From a gamma proteobacterium HTCC2207 (GTDB taxonomy: Bacteria > Pseudomonadota > Gammaproteobacteria > Pseudomonadales > Porticoccaceae), in the NCBI GenBank assembly GCA_905182265.1, contig CAJJAO010000006.1, forward strand, positions 62,001 to 126,000: a stretch of DNA of 64,000 nt. Direction: 5' to 3'. Position numbers and translations under genes: made by a program. Within the stretch, counting starts at the first letter, position 1. Each line of letters starts with the position of its first letter. Positions 19,554 through 29,166 of the stretch are shown piece after piece. The notes under the pieces were generated by a model. It made no database searches, was not told the origin of the DNA, and saw only the letters and a program-made list of their open reading frames with translations.

Positions 19554-19575
19554 TATATCAAAATATTTTTATATA
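19554..19575. promoter_or_regulatory. Palindromic operator, probably for the ArsR-methyltransferase regulator
   Basis: A 22-bp palindrome (left half TATATCAAAAT, right half ATTTTTATATA) has ten of eleven base pairs complementary. It lies 29-50 bp upstream of the regulator start, in the shared spacer with tkt. Location and symmetry suggest an autoregulatory ArsR-type operator; no copy was seen before metK or ahcY. Confidence 0.65.
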
Positions 19576-19644
19576 CCAAATTAACCCGCACAGGCTGAGA
19601 CCAGTTTTGTAAGACTGTCCTTGAGCCGATCAGTGCACCTAAAA

Positions 19645-19703
19645 GGCACCGGTAAATAGCGAATATCGGTTTACTGAAACCGCCGTCTAGGTGACAATGG
19701 CGG
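19645..19703 (+). other. Structured leader before tkt (two small hairpins)
   Basis: In the 160 bp before tkt, GTAAA (19652-19656) can pair with TTTAC (19670-19674), and CCGCC (19680-19684) with GGCGG (19699-19703). No known riboswitch consensus was recognised and no T-run follows. It may simply be a folded 5' UTR. Confidence 0.25.
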
Positions 19704-19736
19704 CTTCCAAATTTCCCGTTTCAGGAGTGATAATCC

Positions 19737-21731
19737 ATGGCCTCTCGTCGAGACCTTGCTAACGCTATTCGCGCCCTCAGTATGGATGCTGTACAACAGG
19801 CTAACAGTGGTCATCCAGGTGCGCCCATGGGTATGGCAGACATTGCCGAAGTCCTCTGGAACGACTATCTAAGCCACAACCCAGCAGACCCCACTTGGAC
19901 CAACCGCGATCGCTTTGTGCTGTCCAATGGCCATGGGTCAATGTTGCTTTACTCCTTATTACACCTCAGTGGCTATGCATTGCCCATTGAAGAGATCAAA
20001 AACTTCCGCCAGCTGCATTCAAAAACCCCGGGTCACCCCGAGTACGGTTATGCGCCGGGCGTTGAAACCACCACAGGCCCATTGGGGCAGGGCATTAGTA
20101 ATGCCGTGGGTATGGCGTTGGCCGAAAAAGTATTAGCCGGTCAGTTTAATCGCCCCGGTCACGACATAGTCGACCACAACACCTACACCTTTTTAGGCGA
20201 TGGCTGCCTGATGGAAGGCATCTCCCACGAAGTCTGTTCATTGGCTGGCACCTTAAAGCTGGGCAAGTTAACGGCTTTTTATGACGACAACGGCATCTCG
20301 ATCGACGGCGAAGTAGAAGGCTGGTTTAGCGACGATACCCCCGCACGATTTAAAGCCTACGGCTGGCACGTCATTGCTAACGTAGACGGCCACGACAGCG
20401 ATGCTATTAAAGCGGCTATCGAAGCTGCCCGTGCAGAGACCAGCAAGCCAACATTAATTTGCTGCAAAACCATTATTGGTTTTGGCTCACCTAACAAGCA
20501 GGGCAAAGAAGACTGTCATGGCGCCGCACTCGGTGTTGACGAAGTCGCCCTAACCCGCAAGCAGTTGGGTTGGGAGCACGGTCCCTTTGAAATACCTGCC
20601 GATCATTACGCTGGCTGGAACGGCGTAGCAAAAGGTACCGCCGCCCAAGCCGCTTGGAACGAGCAGCTAGCAGCCTACCGTACAGCGCACCCAGAGTTGG
20701 CCGCAGAATTTGAGCGCCGCGCCAGTGGTGATCTACCGGCTAACTTCAGTGCCGACGCTGACGCCTACATTCAAGAATGCCAAGACAAGATGGAAAAAGT
20801 CGCGTCACGCAAAGCGTCTCAGAACTGTCTTAACGCCTTCGGCCCCATGTTGCCAGAACTGCTCGGCGGCTCAGCCGACTTGGCCGGTTCTAACCTCACC
20901 ATCTGGTCGGGTTCCAAAGGTATTAGCGCTGACGATGCCAACGGCAACTACATCTATTACGGTGTACGCGAATTTGGTATGAGCGCCATGATGAACGGCA
21001 TCGCATTGCACGGCGGCTTTATTAACTATGGCGCCACCTTCCTGATGTTTATGGAATACGCCCGCAACGCCGTGCGCATGGCCGCACTCATGAAGCAGCA
21101 GAGCATCTTTGTTTACACCCACGACTCCATAGGTCTGGGTGAAGACGGCCCGACTCACCAGCCCGTAGAACAGCTGAGTGCACTGCGTGCCACACCAAAC
21201 CTACATACCTGGCGCCCCTGCGACACTGTAGAGTCTGCCGTGAGCTGGAAAAGTGCGATCGAACGTCGTGACGGCCCAGCCGCCTTAGTATTTAGTCGCC
21301 AAGGCCTCAAGCCAATGCCGCGCACCAACGATCAGGTTGCCGCTATCGCTCGAGGTGGTTACGTACTGCAAGACTGCGATGCGCCCCAGGCTATATTGAT
21401 TGCCACAGGCTCTGAAGTTGAGTTGGCTGTAAATGCCGCTGACGAGCTAGCCACTAAGGGCATTAATGTACGGGTAGTGTCTATGCCTTGTGCAGAGATA
21501 TTCAGCGCCCAAGACGTCGCCTATCGCGACTCAGTATTAACGCCTTCTATTCGCGCACGAGTTGCCGTGGAAGCGTTGCACGCAGACTACTGGTTTAAGT
21601 TTGTCGGCCTAGACGGCCGCGTTGTTGGCATGACCACCTTTGGCGAATCAGCCCCGGGCGACGTGTTAATGAAAGAGTTTGGCTTCACCGTAGAAAACGT
21701 AGTCTCCAATGTTATGGAAACTCTTGGCTAA
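19737..21731 (+). CDS. tkt: Transketolase
   Basis: ThDP enzyme of the pentose-phosphate pathway; 664 residues, typical. Seen: N-terminal [39 protein letters not shown], the ThDP motif [12 protein letters not shown], and the pyrimidine-domain Glu in [19 protein letters not shown]. Ends with TAA sharing one base with the epd ATG, so the two are translationally coupled. First gene of tkt-epd-pgk-fba. Confidence 0.97.
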   Translation: MASRRDLANAIRALSMDAVQQANSGHPGAPMGMADIAEVLWNDYLSHNPADPTWTNRDRFVLSNGHGSMLLYSLLHLSGYALPIEEIKNFRQLHSKTPGHPEYGYAPGVETTTGPLGQGISNAVGMALAEKVLAGQFNRPGHDIVDHNTYTFLGDGCLMEGISHEVCSLAGTLKLGKLTAFYDDNGISIDGEVEGWFSDDTPARFKAYGWHVIANVDGHDSDAIKAAIEAARAETSKPTLICCKTIIGFGSPNKQGKEDCHGAALGVDEVALTRKQLGWEHGPFEIPADHYAGWNGVAKGTAAQAAWNEQLAAYRTAHPELAAEFERRASGDLPANFSADADAYIQECQDKMEKVASRKASQNCLNAFGPMLPELLGGSADLAGSNLTIWSGSKGISADDANGNYIYYGVREFGMSAMMNGIALHGGFINYGATFLMFMEYARNAVRMAALMKQQSIFVYTHDSIGLGEDGPTHQPVEQLSALRATPNLHTWRPCDTVESAVSWKSAIERRDGPAALVFSRQGLKPMPRTNDQVAAIARGGYVLQDCDAPQAILIATGSEVELAVNAADELATKGINVRVVSMPCAEIFSAQDVAYRDSVLTPSIRARVAVEALHADYWFKFVGLDGRVVGMTTFGESAPGDVLMKEFGFTVENVVSNVMETLG

Positions 21732-22759
21732 TGATACGGGTAGCCATTAATGGCTATGGCCGTATCGGCCGTTCAGTACTTCGGGCCCTGTACGAATCAG
21801 GGGCTCGCGACCGTGTGCAGATTGTAGCGATCAACGAACCTGCAGACAGCGTCACCATTGCCCATTTAACCCGCTATGACTCAACCCATGGTAGGTTTTC
21901 TGGAACGGTAACCGTAAGTGATGACTTACTTACAATTAATGGCGACGACATCCAAATACTCCACAGCAAGCACTTAGACCAGCTGCCTTGGCAAGATTTG
22001 GCTATCGACGTGGTGCTGGAATGCAGTGGGTCGTTTAGCGACCGCGAGACTGCCGAGCAGCATCTGGCCAGCGGCGCCAAGCGCGTATTGTTTAGTCAGC
22101 CTGCCGAGCCTACTGTAGACGCCACCATTGTTTATGGCATAAATCAGCACCTGCTTACCGACCAGCAGACCATAGTGTCTGCCGCCTCTTGCTCCACCAA
22201 TTGCGTGGTGCCAGTGATCAAAGTATTGCACGACACCTTCGGTGTAGAGGGCGGGGTAATCACCACCATTCACTCGGCCATGAACGACCAGCCGGTGATC
22301 GACGCCTACCACCATACTGACTTGCGCAAAACCCGCGCCGCCATGCAGTCAATTATTCCCGTAGACACAGGCTTGGCACTCGGCATAGACCGGCTGCTGC
22401 CAGAGCTAACCGGGCGCTTTCAAGCCCAGGCCATGCGCGTGCCCACGGTTAATGTCTCGGTGATAGACCTATCGGTAATGCTCAATACCCCAGTAGATAC
22501 CGCCATGGTTAACGCCGCACTTGCAAAGGCTGCCGACGGTTATTTAGACGGCGTGCTAGGTTATACCGAAGAGCCTTTGGCCTCTTGCGACTTTAACCAC
22601 GACCCCCGCAGCGGCATCGTCGACGCCAGCCAGACCAAAGTCAGCCAGCAGAAATTAGTCAAAGTGTTAATTTGGTTTGATAATGAATGGGGATACGCCA
22701 ATAGAATGCTCGACACCTTGTTAAGCTGGTACCAGCTGCCGCAAGCGAACAAACCCTAA
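21731..22759 (+). CDS. epd: Erythrose-4-phosphate dehydrogenase (GapB/Epd type)
   Basis: NAD-dependent enzyme of the glyceraldehyde-3-phosphate dehydrogenase fold, 342 residues. Seen: [13 protein letters not shown], catalytic Cys in ASCSTNC and His in [17 protein letters not shown]. The [23 protein letters not shown] and VDFNHDP-like ([11 protein letters not shown]) segments follow Epd rather than GapA. Epd makes 4-phosphoerythronate for pyridoxal phosphate synthesis; a gluconeogenic GAPDH role cannot be excluded because this operon contains no other gap gene. Confidence 0.88.
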   Translation: MIRVAINGYGRIGRSVLRALYESGARDRVQIVAINEPADSVTIAHLTRYDSTHGRFSGTVTVSDDLLTINGDDIQILHSKHLDQLPWQDLAIDVVLECSGSFSDRETAEQHLASGAKRVLFSQPAEPTVDATIVYGINQHLLTDQQTIVSAASCSTNCVVPVIKVLHDTFGVEGGVITTIHSAMNDQPVIDAYHHTDLRKTRAAMQSIIPVDTGLALGIDRLLPELTGRFQAQAMRVPTVNVSVIDLSVMLNTPVDTAMVNAALAKAADGYLDGVLGYTEEPLASCDFNHDPRSGIVDASQTKVSQQKLVKVLIWFDNEWGYANRMLDTLLSWYQLPQANKP

Positions 22760-22807
22760 CCATTCACAATCGGCACCCACCATCCACACCCAAATAAAAG
22801 GAACACA

Positions 22808-23971
22808 ATGACCGTCAAGCTAATGACCGACCTAGATCTAGCAGGCAAGCGAGTATTAATACGCGAAGATCTGAACGTCCCCATTAAAGATGGTGTTGTC
22901 ACCAGCGACGCCAGAATAAGAGCCGCGCTGCCAACTATTCGACACGCCCTAGCCGCCGGCGCAAAAGTGATGGTCATGTCCCATTTAGGGCGACCCACCG
23001 AAGGCGAATATAACCAAAACTACAGCATGGCCCCAGTGGCCAAGCGTCTCGGCGACCTGCTGGGCCGAACCATTCCTGTAGAGCAGAGCTGGACCAACGG
23101 CCTAAACCAAGCCGACGGCGAACTGGTAATGCTAGAAAACGTACGCTTTAACCCCGGCGAAAAAAAGAACGACGACACCCTCGCCAAAGGTTACGCCAAA
23201 CTATGTGACGTATTTGTGATGGACGCCTTCGGCACAGCCCACCGCGCCCAAGCCTCTACTCATGGCGTCGCCAAGTTTGCCCCCGTCGCCTGCGCAGGCC
23301 CGTTACTGGCAAAAGAACTCGACGCACTAGGCCGCGCCCTAGCCGCACCAACACCGCCTATCGCAGCCATAGTCGGTGGCTCCAAGGTCTCTACCAAACT
23401 TATGGTGCTCGAAACCCTGGCCGACAAAGTTGACCAGCTAATAGTTGGGGGTGGTATTGCCAACACATTTCTCGCTGCCGCCGGCAAGCCCGTCGGTAAA
23501 TCCCTGTGCGAGCCAGACCTTATTCCCGCCGCCCAAGCCCTCATGAAAAAGGTCAATATTCCATTGCCCACAGACGTAGTCGTGGGCAAAGAGTTTTCGC
23601 CCACCGCCGCAGCGCGAGTAGTGTCTGTAGACGACGTCGCTGAAGACGACATGATCTTTGATATAGGCCCAGACTCAGCCAAATATTTGGCTGGTATCAT
23701 CGCCTCTATGGGGACTATTATTTGGAACGGCCCCGTTGGTGTATTCGAGTTTGACCAATTTGGCGAAGGCACCAAAACCATATCATTAGCCATTGCCAAG
23801 AGCAGCGGCTTCTCTATCGCCGGCGGGGGAGATACTCTAGCCGCCGTGGATAAATATGACATCACCGACCAGGTGTCCTATATTTCAACAGGGGGTGGCG
23901 CCTTTTTAGAATATGTCGAAGGCAAAACACTGCCGGCAGTTGCCATGCTAGAACAGCGGGCAAACAGCTAA
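22808..23971 (+). CDS. pgk: Phosphoglycerate kinase
   Basis: 387 residues, standard bacterial PGK. Seen: [44 protein letters not shown] and the hinge/nucleotide motif [17 protein letters not shown] plus GGGDTLAAV. Strong ribosome site (AAAAGGA). Third gene of the operon. Confidence 0.98.
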   Translation: MTVKLMTDLDLAGKRVLIREDLNVPIKDGVVTSDARIRAALPTIRHALAAGAKVMVMSHLGRPTEGEYNQNYSMAPVAKRLGDLLGRTIPVEQSWTNGLNQADGELVMLENVRFNPGEKKNDDTLAKGYAKLCDVFVMDAFGTAHRAQASTHGVAKFAPVACAGPLLAKELDALGRALAAPTPPIAAIVGGSKVSTKLMVLETLADKVDQLIVGGGIANTFLAAAGKPVGKSLCEPDLIPAAQALMKKVNIPLPTDVVVGKEFSPTAAARVVSVDDVAEDDMIFDIGPDSAKYLAGIIASMGTIIWNGPVGVFEFDQFGEGTKTISLAIAKSSGFSIAGGGDTLAAVDKYDITDQVSYISTGGGAFLEYVEGKTLPAVAMLEQRANS

Positions 23972-24030
23972 ACTAGATTTAGAACTCAGCCAACAAAGTA
24001 TTAAATTGAATTAAGTAAAAGGAATAGACA

Positions 24031-25095
24031 ATGGCCCTAATCTCACTCAGACAGATGCTCGACCACGCCGCAGAATATAACTACGGCGTGCCAGCGTTTA
24101 ACGTCAACAACCTAGAGCAGATGCGCGCCATCATGCTGGCTGCCGAACAAACCGACAGCCCGGTTATCGTTCAAGCATCAGCCGGTGCCCGCAAATATGC
24201 CGGCGCCCCGTTCCTGCGCCACCTAATACAGGCCGCCGTAGAAGAATGGCCAGACATTCCCGTGTGCGTGCACCAAGACCACGGCACCAGCCCCGCCATT
24301 TGCCAGCGCTCCATTCAGCTAGGTTTTACCTCGGTGATGATGGACGGCTCATTAATGGAAGACGGCAAAACCCCATCAAGTTACGAATACAACGTCGACG
24401 TTACCAAGCGCACCGTAGAAATGGCCCATGCCTGTGGCGTGTCCGTTGAAGGTGAACTCGGTTGCCTAGGTTCATTAGAAACCGGGCAAGCGGGCGAAGA
24501 AGACGGCGTAGGTGCAGAAGGCATCCTCACCCACGACCAGATGCTCACCGACCCAGAAGAAGCCGCCGACTTTGTATCCAAAACCCATTGCGACGCACTG
24601 GCTATTGCCTGCGGCACCAGCCACGGCGCCTACAAATTTAGTCGCCCACCCACCGGCGACATACTAGCCATCGACCGCATCAAAGCCATTCACCAGCGCA
24701 TCCCAGGTACCCACCTAGTAATGCACGGCTCAAGTTCAGTGCCCCAAGAATGGTTAGCGATTATTAATAAATACGGCGGCGAAATACCAGAGACCTACGG
24801 CGTGCCCGTCGAGCAAATTTGCGAAGGCATCAAACACGGCGTACGCAAAATTAATATCGACACCGACCTGCGCCTAGCATCAACCGGTGCAGTACGTCGT
24901 TACCTGGCAGAAAACCCAGCAGCCTTTGACCCCCGTTCATACTTAAAAGAAACCATCACTGCCATGAAAGATATCGCCATGGCGCGTTACGAAGCCTTTG
25001 GCACAGCCGGCAACGCCAGCAAGATGAAAGCGTTAAACCTAGATGCCATGACGGCGCGTTATGACAGTGGTGAGTTAGATCCTAAAATCATTTAA
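24031..25095 (+). CDS. fba: Class II fructose-1,6-bisphosphate aldolase
   Basis: Zn-dependent aldolase, 354 residues, of the CbbA-like subgroup. Metal ligands: His in VHQDHGTSP, Glu in [10 protein letters not shown], His in [10 protein letters not shown] and HGSSSVPQ; phosphate site NIDTDLRLA. Ribosome site AAAGGA before ATG. Last gene of the sugar-phosphate operon, followed by a strong terminator. Confidence 0.97.
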   Translation: MALISLRQMLDHAAEYNYGVPAFNVNNLEQMRAIMLAAEQTDSPVIVQASAGARKYAGAPFLRHLIQAAVEEWPDIPVCVHQDHGTSPAICQRSIQLGFTSVMMDGSLMEDGKTPSSYEYNVDVTKRTVEMAHACGVSVEGELGCLGSLETGQAGEEDGVGAEGILTHDQMLTDPEEAADFVSKTHCDALAIACGTSHGAYKFSRPPTGDILAIDRIKAIHQRIPGTHLVMHGSSSVPQEWLAIINKYGGEIPETYGVPVEQICEGIKHGVRKINIDTDLRLASTGAVRRYLAENPAAFDPRSYLKETITAMKDIAMARYEAFGTAGNASKMKALNLDAMTARYDSGELDPKII

Positions 25096-25130
25096 GTGAC
25101 CGATTGAGTCACTAGTAAAGTGATAGTGAA

Positions 25131-25156
25131 AAGGGCGCCTGAAAGCGCCCTTTTTT
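25131..25156 (+). terminator. Terminator of the tkt-epd-pgk-fba operon
   Basis: GGGCGC (25133-25138) and GCGCCC (25145-25150) flank a 6-nt loop, with AA before and six T after. Confidence 0.93.
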
Positions 25157-25157
25157 A

Positions 25158-25430
25158 TGCTCGCCGATATCTCATTTTCTAATCATCGCAAGCGGGCTAT
25201 CTGAGAATATCGAGGCACCTATGTTAATTATAGGTAGCGAAAAAGACACGGTCGTGCCGATCATACATTCCAAAAAAATGCACCAAAGGCTCAAGCGCCT
25301 TAAAAAAGATTCTACCTATATTGAACTCCCTGGTGGGGAGCATTACCGAACCAATGAAAAGAATGAACTAGCCAAGTTTAAGGCCATTGAAAAATTTTTG
25401 AACCAGCATATTGGTGGTGCCGAGAGATAA
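25158..25430 (+). pseudogene. 3' remnant of a prolyl-oligopeptidase-family (S9-like) alpha/beta hydrolase
   Basis: Only the last 75-85 residues of an alpha/beta hydrolase remain. ENIEAPMLIIGSEKDTVVP holds the catalytic-Asp strand, and ELPGGEHYRTNEKNELA holds the catalytic-His loop. Similarity begins around SGLSEN (25191), before any start codon, so ATG 25221 is just an internal Met. The nucleophile half is missing and the fba terminator stands at the break, indicating a deletion. No function expected. Confidence 0.75.
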
Positions 25431-25567
25431 ACGAATGCTCCTGCGCCAATTGAGATACCGCAGATTGTAATCCTTAACGGAGTAAAGGGACTCTATAAGC
25501 CCAAAGGCGGTATTAATAGTCTATTAATCTATTGGAACGAAACCTTTACTTTCACTAGGAGACGGCA

Positions 25568-26269
25568 ATGACATTATCAAAAAAACTAGGCGCTGAGTTT
25601 ATTGGTACATTTTGGTTGGTACTAGGTGGTTGTGGTAGCGCAGTGCTTGCTGCGGCTTTTCCTGAAGTGGGTATTGGTTTACTAGGGGTGTCTCTGGCTT
25701 TTGGACTGACAGTTTTAACAATGGCCTTCGCTTTTGGACATATCTCTGGCTGCCACCTCAACCCGGCGGTATCAATCGGGCTGTGGTCCGGTGGCCGGTT
25801 TTCAGCATCATAAGTTGGCCCATACATAGGGGCACAGGTTGCAGGCGGTATAGCCGGAGCAGCAGTTTTATATATTATCGCTACAGGGCAAGCAGGCTTT
25901 GATGTTACAGCCGGGTTCGCCTCGAATGGTTATGCTGAACATTCGCCGGGAGGCTACAGTTTGATAGCCGCACTGGTTACTGAAATAGTGATGACCTTTA
26001 TGTTTCTAATCATTATTTTGGGCGCAACAGACAAACGGGCACCACAGGGCTTTGCCCCTATTGCCATTGGTTTGGCGCTAACGCTTATTCACCTCATTAG
26101 TATCCCTATAACTAATACCTCTGTTAATCCCGCTAGAAGCACTGGTGTTGCTCTTTTTCAGGGCGGCTGGGCGGTATCTCAGCTGTGGCTCTTTTGGCTT
26201 GCTCCTATTGTAGGGGCTATTTTGGCTGGGACTGTTTATCGGTGGTTTGAAGCGGATGAGAATGACTAG
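25568..26269 (+). pseudogene. aqpZ: Aquaporin Z gene interrupted by one in-frame stop
   Basis: The frame is AqpZ throughout: [21 protein letters not shown], first NPA motif in [17 protein letters not shown] as second [16 protein letters not shown] and [18 protein letters not shown] single TAA at 25811-25813 interrupts it after residue 81, where relatives have a charged or polar residue (E. coli KEVVGY). Everything after it stays in frame to 26269. E. coli has Gly-His before the first NPA (SGGHFNPA); here it is Cys-His (SGCHLNPA). A good ribosome site (TAGGAG) precedes ATG. Recent nonsense mutation, assembly error or read-through are all possible; a truncated product would not form a channel. 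Confidence 0.8.
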
Positions 26270-26313
26270 AGCTAAAGGCTTTAAATAGTCATAGTCCATT
26301 GAAGCTAAGAGGC

Positions 26314-26703
26314 TTATTGCCGCCTTGGCCGACTATCTTCCATTAGGTCGTCCAACTTGGATTGCGCTTTTTTGAAGTCGTCTAAATCTTTAACTTCAAT
26401 CATCTCGCATTCATCGCGAACCATTTCAGCAATATTGCTTGGATAGTGCCGGCAGTCTTCAGGCCGGCTTAGGTAGATAGAACAGGTGTATTTGGCTTTA
26501 CCCTGGTTGGGTTCAATCTCAAGAAAAGGGCAGCGGTTTAGCTGTACGCCTGTGTCTGGGCAAAACCATATTTCGTTATCTTTTACATATTGGTAAATAT
26601 GCGGCTGAAACAGCTCCCACATGTCGATTTCGTTAGCTGTGGCAGAGAGAGCGCCGTCGCCGTATTTAATACAGCACTTTCCACATTGGTTACAGTCTTT
26701 CAT
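26314..26703 (-). CDS. YkgJ-family cysteine-cluster protein
   Basis: 129 residues from ATG 26703 (a GTG at 26748 would add 15 residues unlike the family). Seen: N-terminal MKDCNQCGKCCIKYG (CxxCxxCC), then CPFLE, CSIYLSRPEDCRHYP. This is the metal-binding cysteine set of the UPF0153/YkgJ family, thought to bind zinc or an iron-sulfur cluster; biochemical role unknown. Intact, unlike the genes on both sides. A second YkgJ-like gene lies at 33.3 kb. Confidence 0.8.
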   Translation of the reverse strand: MKDCNQCGKCCIKYGDGALSATANEIDMWELFQPHIYQYVKDNEIWFCPDTGVQLNRCPFLEIEPNQGKAKYTCSIYLSRPEDCRHYPSNIAEMVRDECEMIEVKDLDDFKKAQSKLDDLMEDSRPRRQ

Positions 26704-26803
26704 TATTGTAAGGTCTATATTGGCGATAACAGTTAGAAATTGTATCACCGACTCTCTTTGCAGTTGCTAGTTTTGACAGCAAGCCGGTTTAGAAGTGGAG
26801 AGC

Positions 26804-26877
26804 AGAGAAGAGAAGAAGAGGGAAGAGGGAAGAGGGAAGAGGGAAGAGGGAAGAGAGAAGAGAGAAGAGAGAAGGAG
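26804..26877. repeat. Purine-only heptamer microsatellite (GGAAGAG)n
   Basis: About nine to ten imperfect 7-bp units (GGAAGAG, later AGAAGAG) form a pure A/G tract between the YkgJ-like gene and the broken SnoaL-like gene, ending 57 bp before the latter's start. Open frames through it are low-complexity and not convincing genes. Confidence 0.85.
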
Positions 26878-26933
26878 TATGGCAAGGACTCTGGCCTACT
26901 AGGGGCAGCCAAACAAAATGGAATTCCAAAAAT

Positions 26934-27709
26934 ATGCTTACTAAGACTGATCAGCGTAAAGAGAGTATTCACACTCTGCTCAAAGGCATCGAAACTGGTG
27001 ATGCAGCAGCCACTGCCGTGGTTAACCCCAATCAGTATATCCAACACAACCCGCAAACATCTGAAGGCGGTGAGGGTCTGGCCGACCTATTTAAGCGCCT
27101 GTCGAAAACATCCCCCAAAGTAAATATTGTTCGCATCTTCTCGGATGGCGATTTTGTTTTTGCCCACACCGAATACGATTTCAGTAGCCGAAGAATTGGG
27201 TTTGAAGTGTTTCGGTTTGAGGGCGAGCAGACGGTAGAGCACTGGGACAATATTCAGCCTAGATTAGGCCCTAACAGTTGCGGCCACAGCATGGTGTCTG
27301 GCCCTACAGAAGTATCGGAGCCGCATAAGACAGAGGTTAATAGGCAGCTTGTGCAGGTTTTTGTTGAGGAGGTATTAATCAACCGAAACCTACAGCCTTG
27401 GCTGGCTATTTTGATACCGACAAGTTTATCGATCACAGCCCCGAGGCAGAAGACGGCGTATCTGCACTAAGAACCAGGCTATCTGCAATGACCCCCAATG
27501 GTGATTTTATTGTTCGTTATGATAAGGTTCATCGATTACTTGCCGAGGGGGATTTTGTGCTGACAGTAAGTGAGGGCGTTAAGCATGGTGTGCATTCATC
27601 TTTCTACGATCTATTTCATGTGTCCAACCTAAAGCTGGTTGAGCACTGGGACACCACAGAAGCTATTCCTGCGCAGTCCCAATGGAAAAACAACAATGGG
27701 AAGTTTTAG
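26934..27709 (+). pseudogene. Frameshifted SnoaL-like (NTF2-fold) double-domain protein
   Basis: Two halves of one protein lie in different frames. The first (from ATG 26934) has NPNQYIQHNPQTSEG and HTEYDF..VFRFEGEQTVEHWDNIQP. After FVEEVLINRNLQ the match jumps at about 27385-27400 to another frame with LAGYFDTDKFIDHSPEAEDG and HVSNLKLVEHWDTTEAIP. Both are SnoaL-like domains of the COG4922 kind (predicted aldol-condensing family), and together they give the expected roughly 255 residues. One small indel explains the break. Function of the family is poorly known. Confidence 0.75.
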
Positions 27710-27747
27710 AGGGCTTGAGTAGATACTTGTCGCCCCAGCTATCCGTC

Positions 27748-28338
27748 TCACAATGCTTGTAGATGACGGACGACGTTAGCGGTTTGTTGTGCGTCAATCA
27801 AAGCGCCGTGATAATTGTTATTGGCTTACCGTAGGCTTTTTATCCTCAAATGCTTAGTAAGCGCGTCGAGTGAAGGGCCGCGCTCTGAACAAGCAATACC
27901 CACAGACTGAGCCCATGGTTGCGCGGCACGTTGTGAGCAAAACACACCGGCCACTTTGGGTATGCCGACGTCATATCGTTGAATATGATCAGTGATGAGT
28001 GACCAATCAAAAAACGCGTTATGTATCACCACCAGCTGCCCTTCAATCCATGGATGTATCAAGGCCCATTGTTCCTTAAACGTGGGGTGGCCCATGGCTT
28101 GTTCTTGGCTTATGCCATTGATACCTGAGGCTTCGGTGGTAATCTGCCGATGGGGTCGTATCAGAAACTCTTTGCTGTCCTGAACATCCCCTTGGCGCAT
28201 TAACACCAAGCCCAGACTAACTAATGCAGGGGCACCTTCTGCATCAAATAGGCCCGTGGTTTCTGTGTCGATCACCAAGTATTGGGTGGGTAGTTGTTTA
28301 AAAGGCCAGAGTAATTGATTAATAAGATCGGGAGACAT
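27748..28338 (-). pseudogene. DEDDh 3'-5' exonuclease (DnaQ-like) with one in-frame stop
   Basis: Reading from ATG 28338: Exo I VIDTETTGLF, Exo II HNAFFDWSLI, then a TAA at 27828-27826. The same frame continues for 25 codons to TGA 27748 and includes HGALIDAQQTANVV, the Exo III motif with the catalytic His and Asp. The stop therefore removes essential residues. Without it the protein would be 196 residues, close to YcbX-independent DnaQ-like exonucleases. It follows the RES-domain gene by 9 bp, so the two were probably co-transcribed. Confidence 0.78.
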
Positions 28339-28347
28339 AGTGATTGC

Positions 28348-28935
28348 CTACTCTATTAGGTTTACTTGCAGCACGTTTGTTATTTCTTTGCCATTCCATA
28401 GGAACTGGTAATGCCCTGCCTGAATGGCCGGTGGCTTTAATAGGCTGGGTTTTAGGGCAGCTATACACTCACCACCTGAGTGACGAACTGAATTATAAAG
28501 AATGCCAGCTTCACCATTGTCGCGGAGCTTCGCTGCCATTGCTTGAGCGTCAGTAAAGTCATCGGCGTCATGTACTTTTGGGTCATTGCGCAGATCCACC
28601 ACTTCCCCAACCACCGAACAATGGTAACAGCGCATAGTGAGTGCCTGGGACGGCTCATTAGTAGCACTTAACAAACGGGCGCGGCTAGCTTTAGATTCTG
28701 CCATCGCTGTTTCGAGACATAGGCCGGCATAGTAGACCCCGTATTGCCCTTGGGTAAATCGGCTCTCGATACCGATATGGGTAAAAGCCGCCATAATGGC
28801 TGTGCTGCCATGGCCAGCAACCCTATCTTCGGGAAGAACCAGAGCGATATTTCCGGCCTGGTCTAAAAGGCGGCTTTGGATATGGCCAAGGGCTGTCCGT
28901 TTCTTGAGATTGGGGGGTCGTTGGAGGTCTCTGAG
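28348..28935 (-). pseudogene. RES-domain protein gene lacking its 5' end
   Basis: From ATG 28794 the 148 codons encode the core RES domain: SRFTQGQYGVYYAG (Arg, Tyr), LETAMAES (Glu), LYNSVRHSGGECIA (Ser). Family similarity extends 47 codons further upstream (ALVLPEDRVAGHGSTAIMAAF) with no ATG, GTG or TTG, up to an in-frame TAA at 28938-28936. The true start is thus lost, leaving about 196 codons. RES proteins paired with Xre antitoxins degrade NAD; no HTH antitoxin gene is adjacent. The core residues remain, so a shortened product from ATG 28794 cannot be ruled out. The 230 bp from here to the MAPEG gene holds no other gene. Confidence 0.65.
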
Positions 28936-28950
28936 TTAATGCAGATGTCT

Positions 28951-28995
28951 GTCTAGCAGTAGCCGTCTAGCCCCTGTCTAGTACAACCTGTCTAG
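28951..28995. repeat. Four spaced GTCTAG direct repeats
   Basis: GTCTAG occurs at 28951, 28965, 28976 and 28990 (spacing 14, 11, 14), three of them within CTGTCTAG. They lie in the spacer between the RES remnant and the MAPEG gene. An operator array or a decayed repeat is possible. Confidence 0.5.
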
Positions 28996-29166
28996 TAGGA
29001 ACCTGTAGCAGGGCCCTGGGGGGATGTTATGCTCCTTCCTGTGGCCCTTTGCCGCCAAGAGCAGCCTAGCTAGCCCCTTTTGTGCTTTACAATCTTGCCC
29101 CTGCTTGGCAGACTCGGTCTCAGCTTGTTACCCCACCTACTATAATTATTATAAGAGACACTACTC

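Noticed and set aside
19645..19703. SAH or SAM riboswitch near the SAM-cycle operon
   Set aside because: The hairpins precede tkt, not metK or ahcY, and do not match the SAH or SAM riboswitch cores known to me; the gaps before metK and ahcY are too short and unstructured.
23260..23865. 201-codon minus-strand frame inside pgk
   Set aside because: It is an antisense shadow of a highly conserved pgk; no start signal and no recognisable motif.
26740..27123. Open frame of 127 codons through the GGAAGAG repeat
   Set aside because: It is low-complexity Arg/Glu/Gly repeat without family similarity, lacks a ribosome site and overlaps the better-supported SnoaL-like frame.
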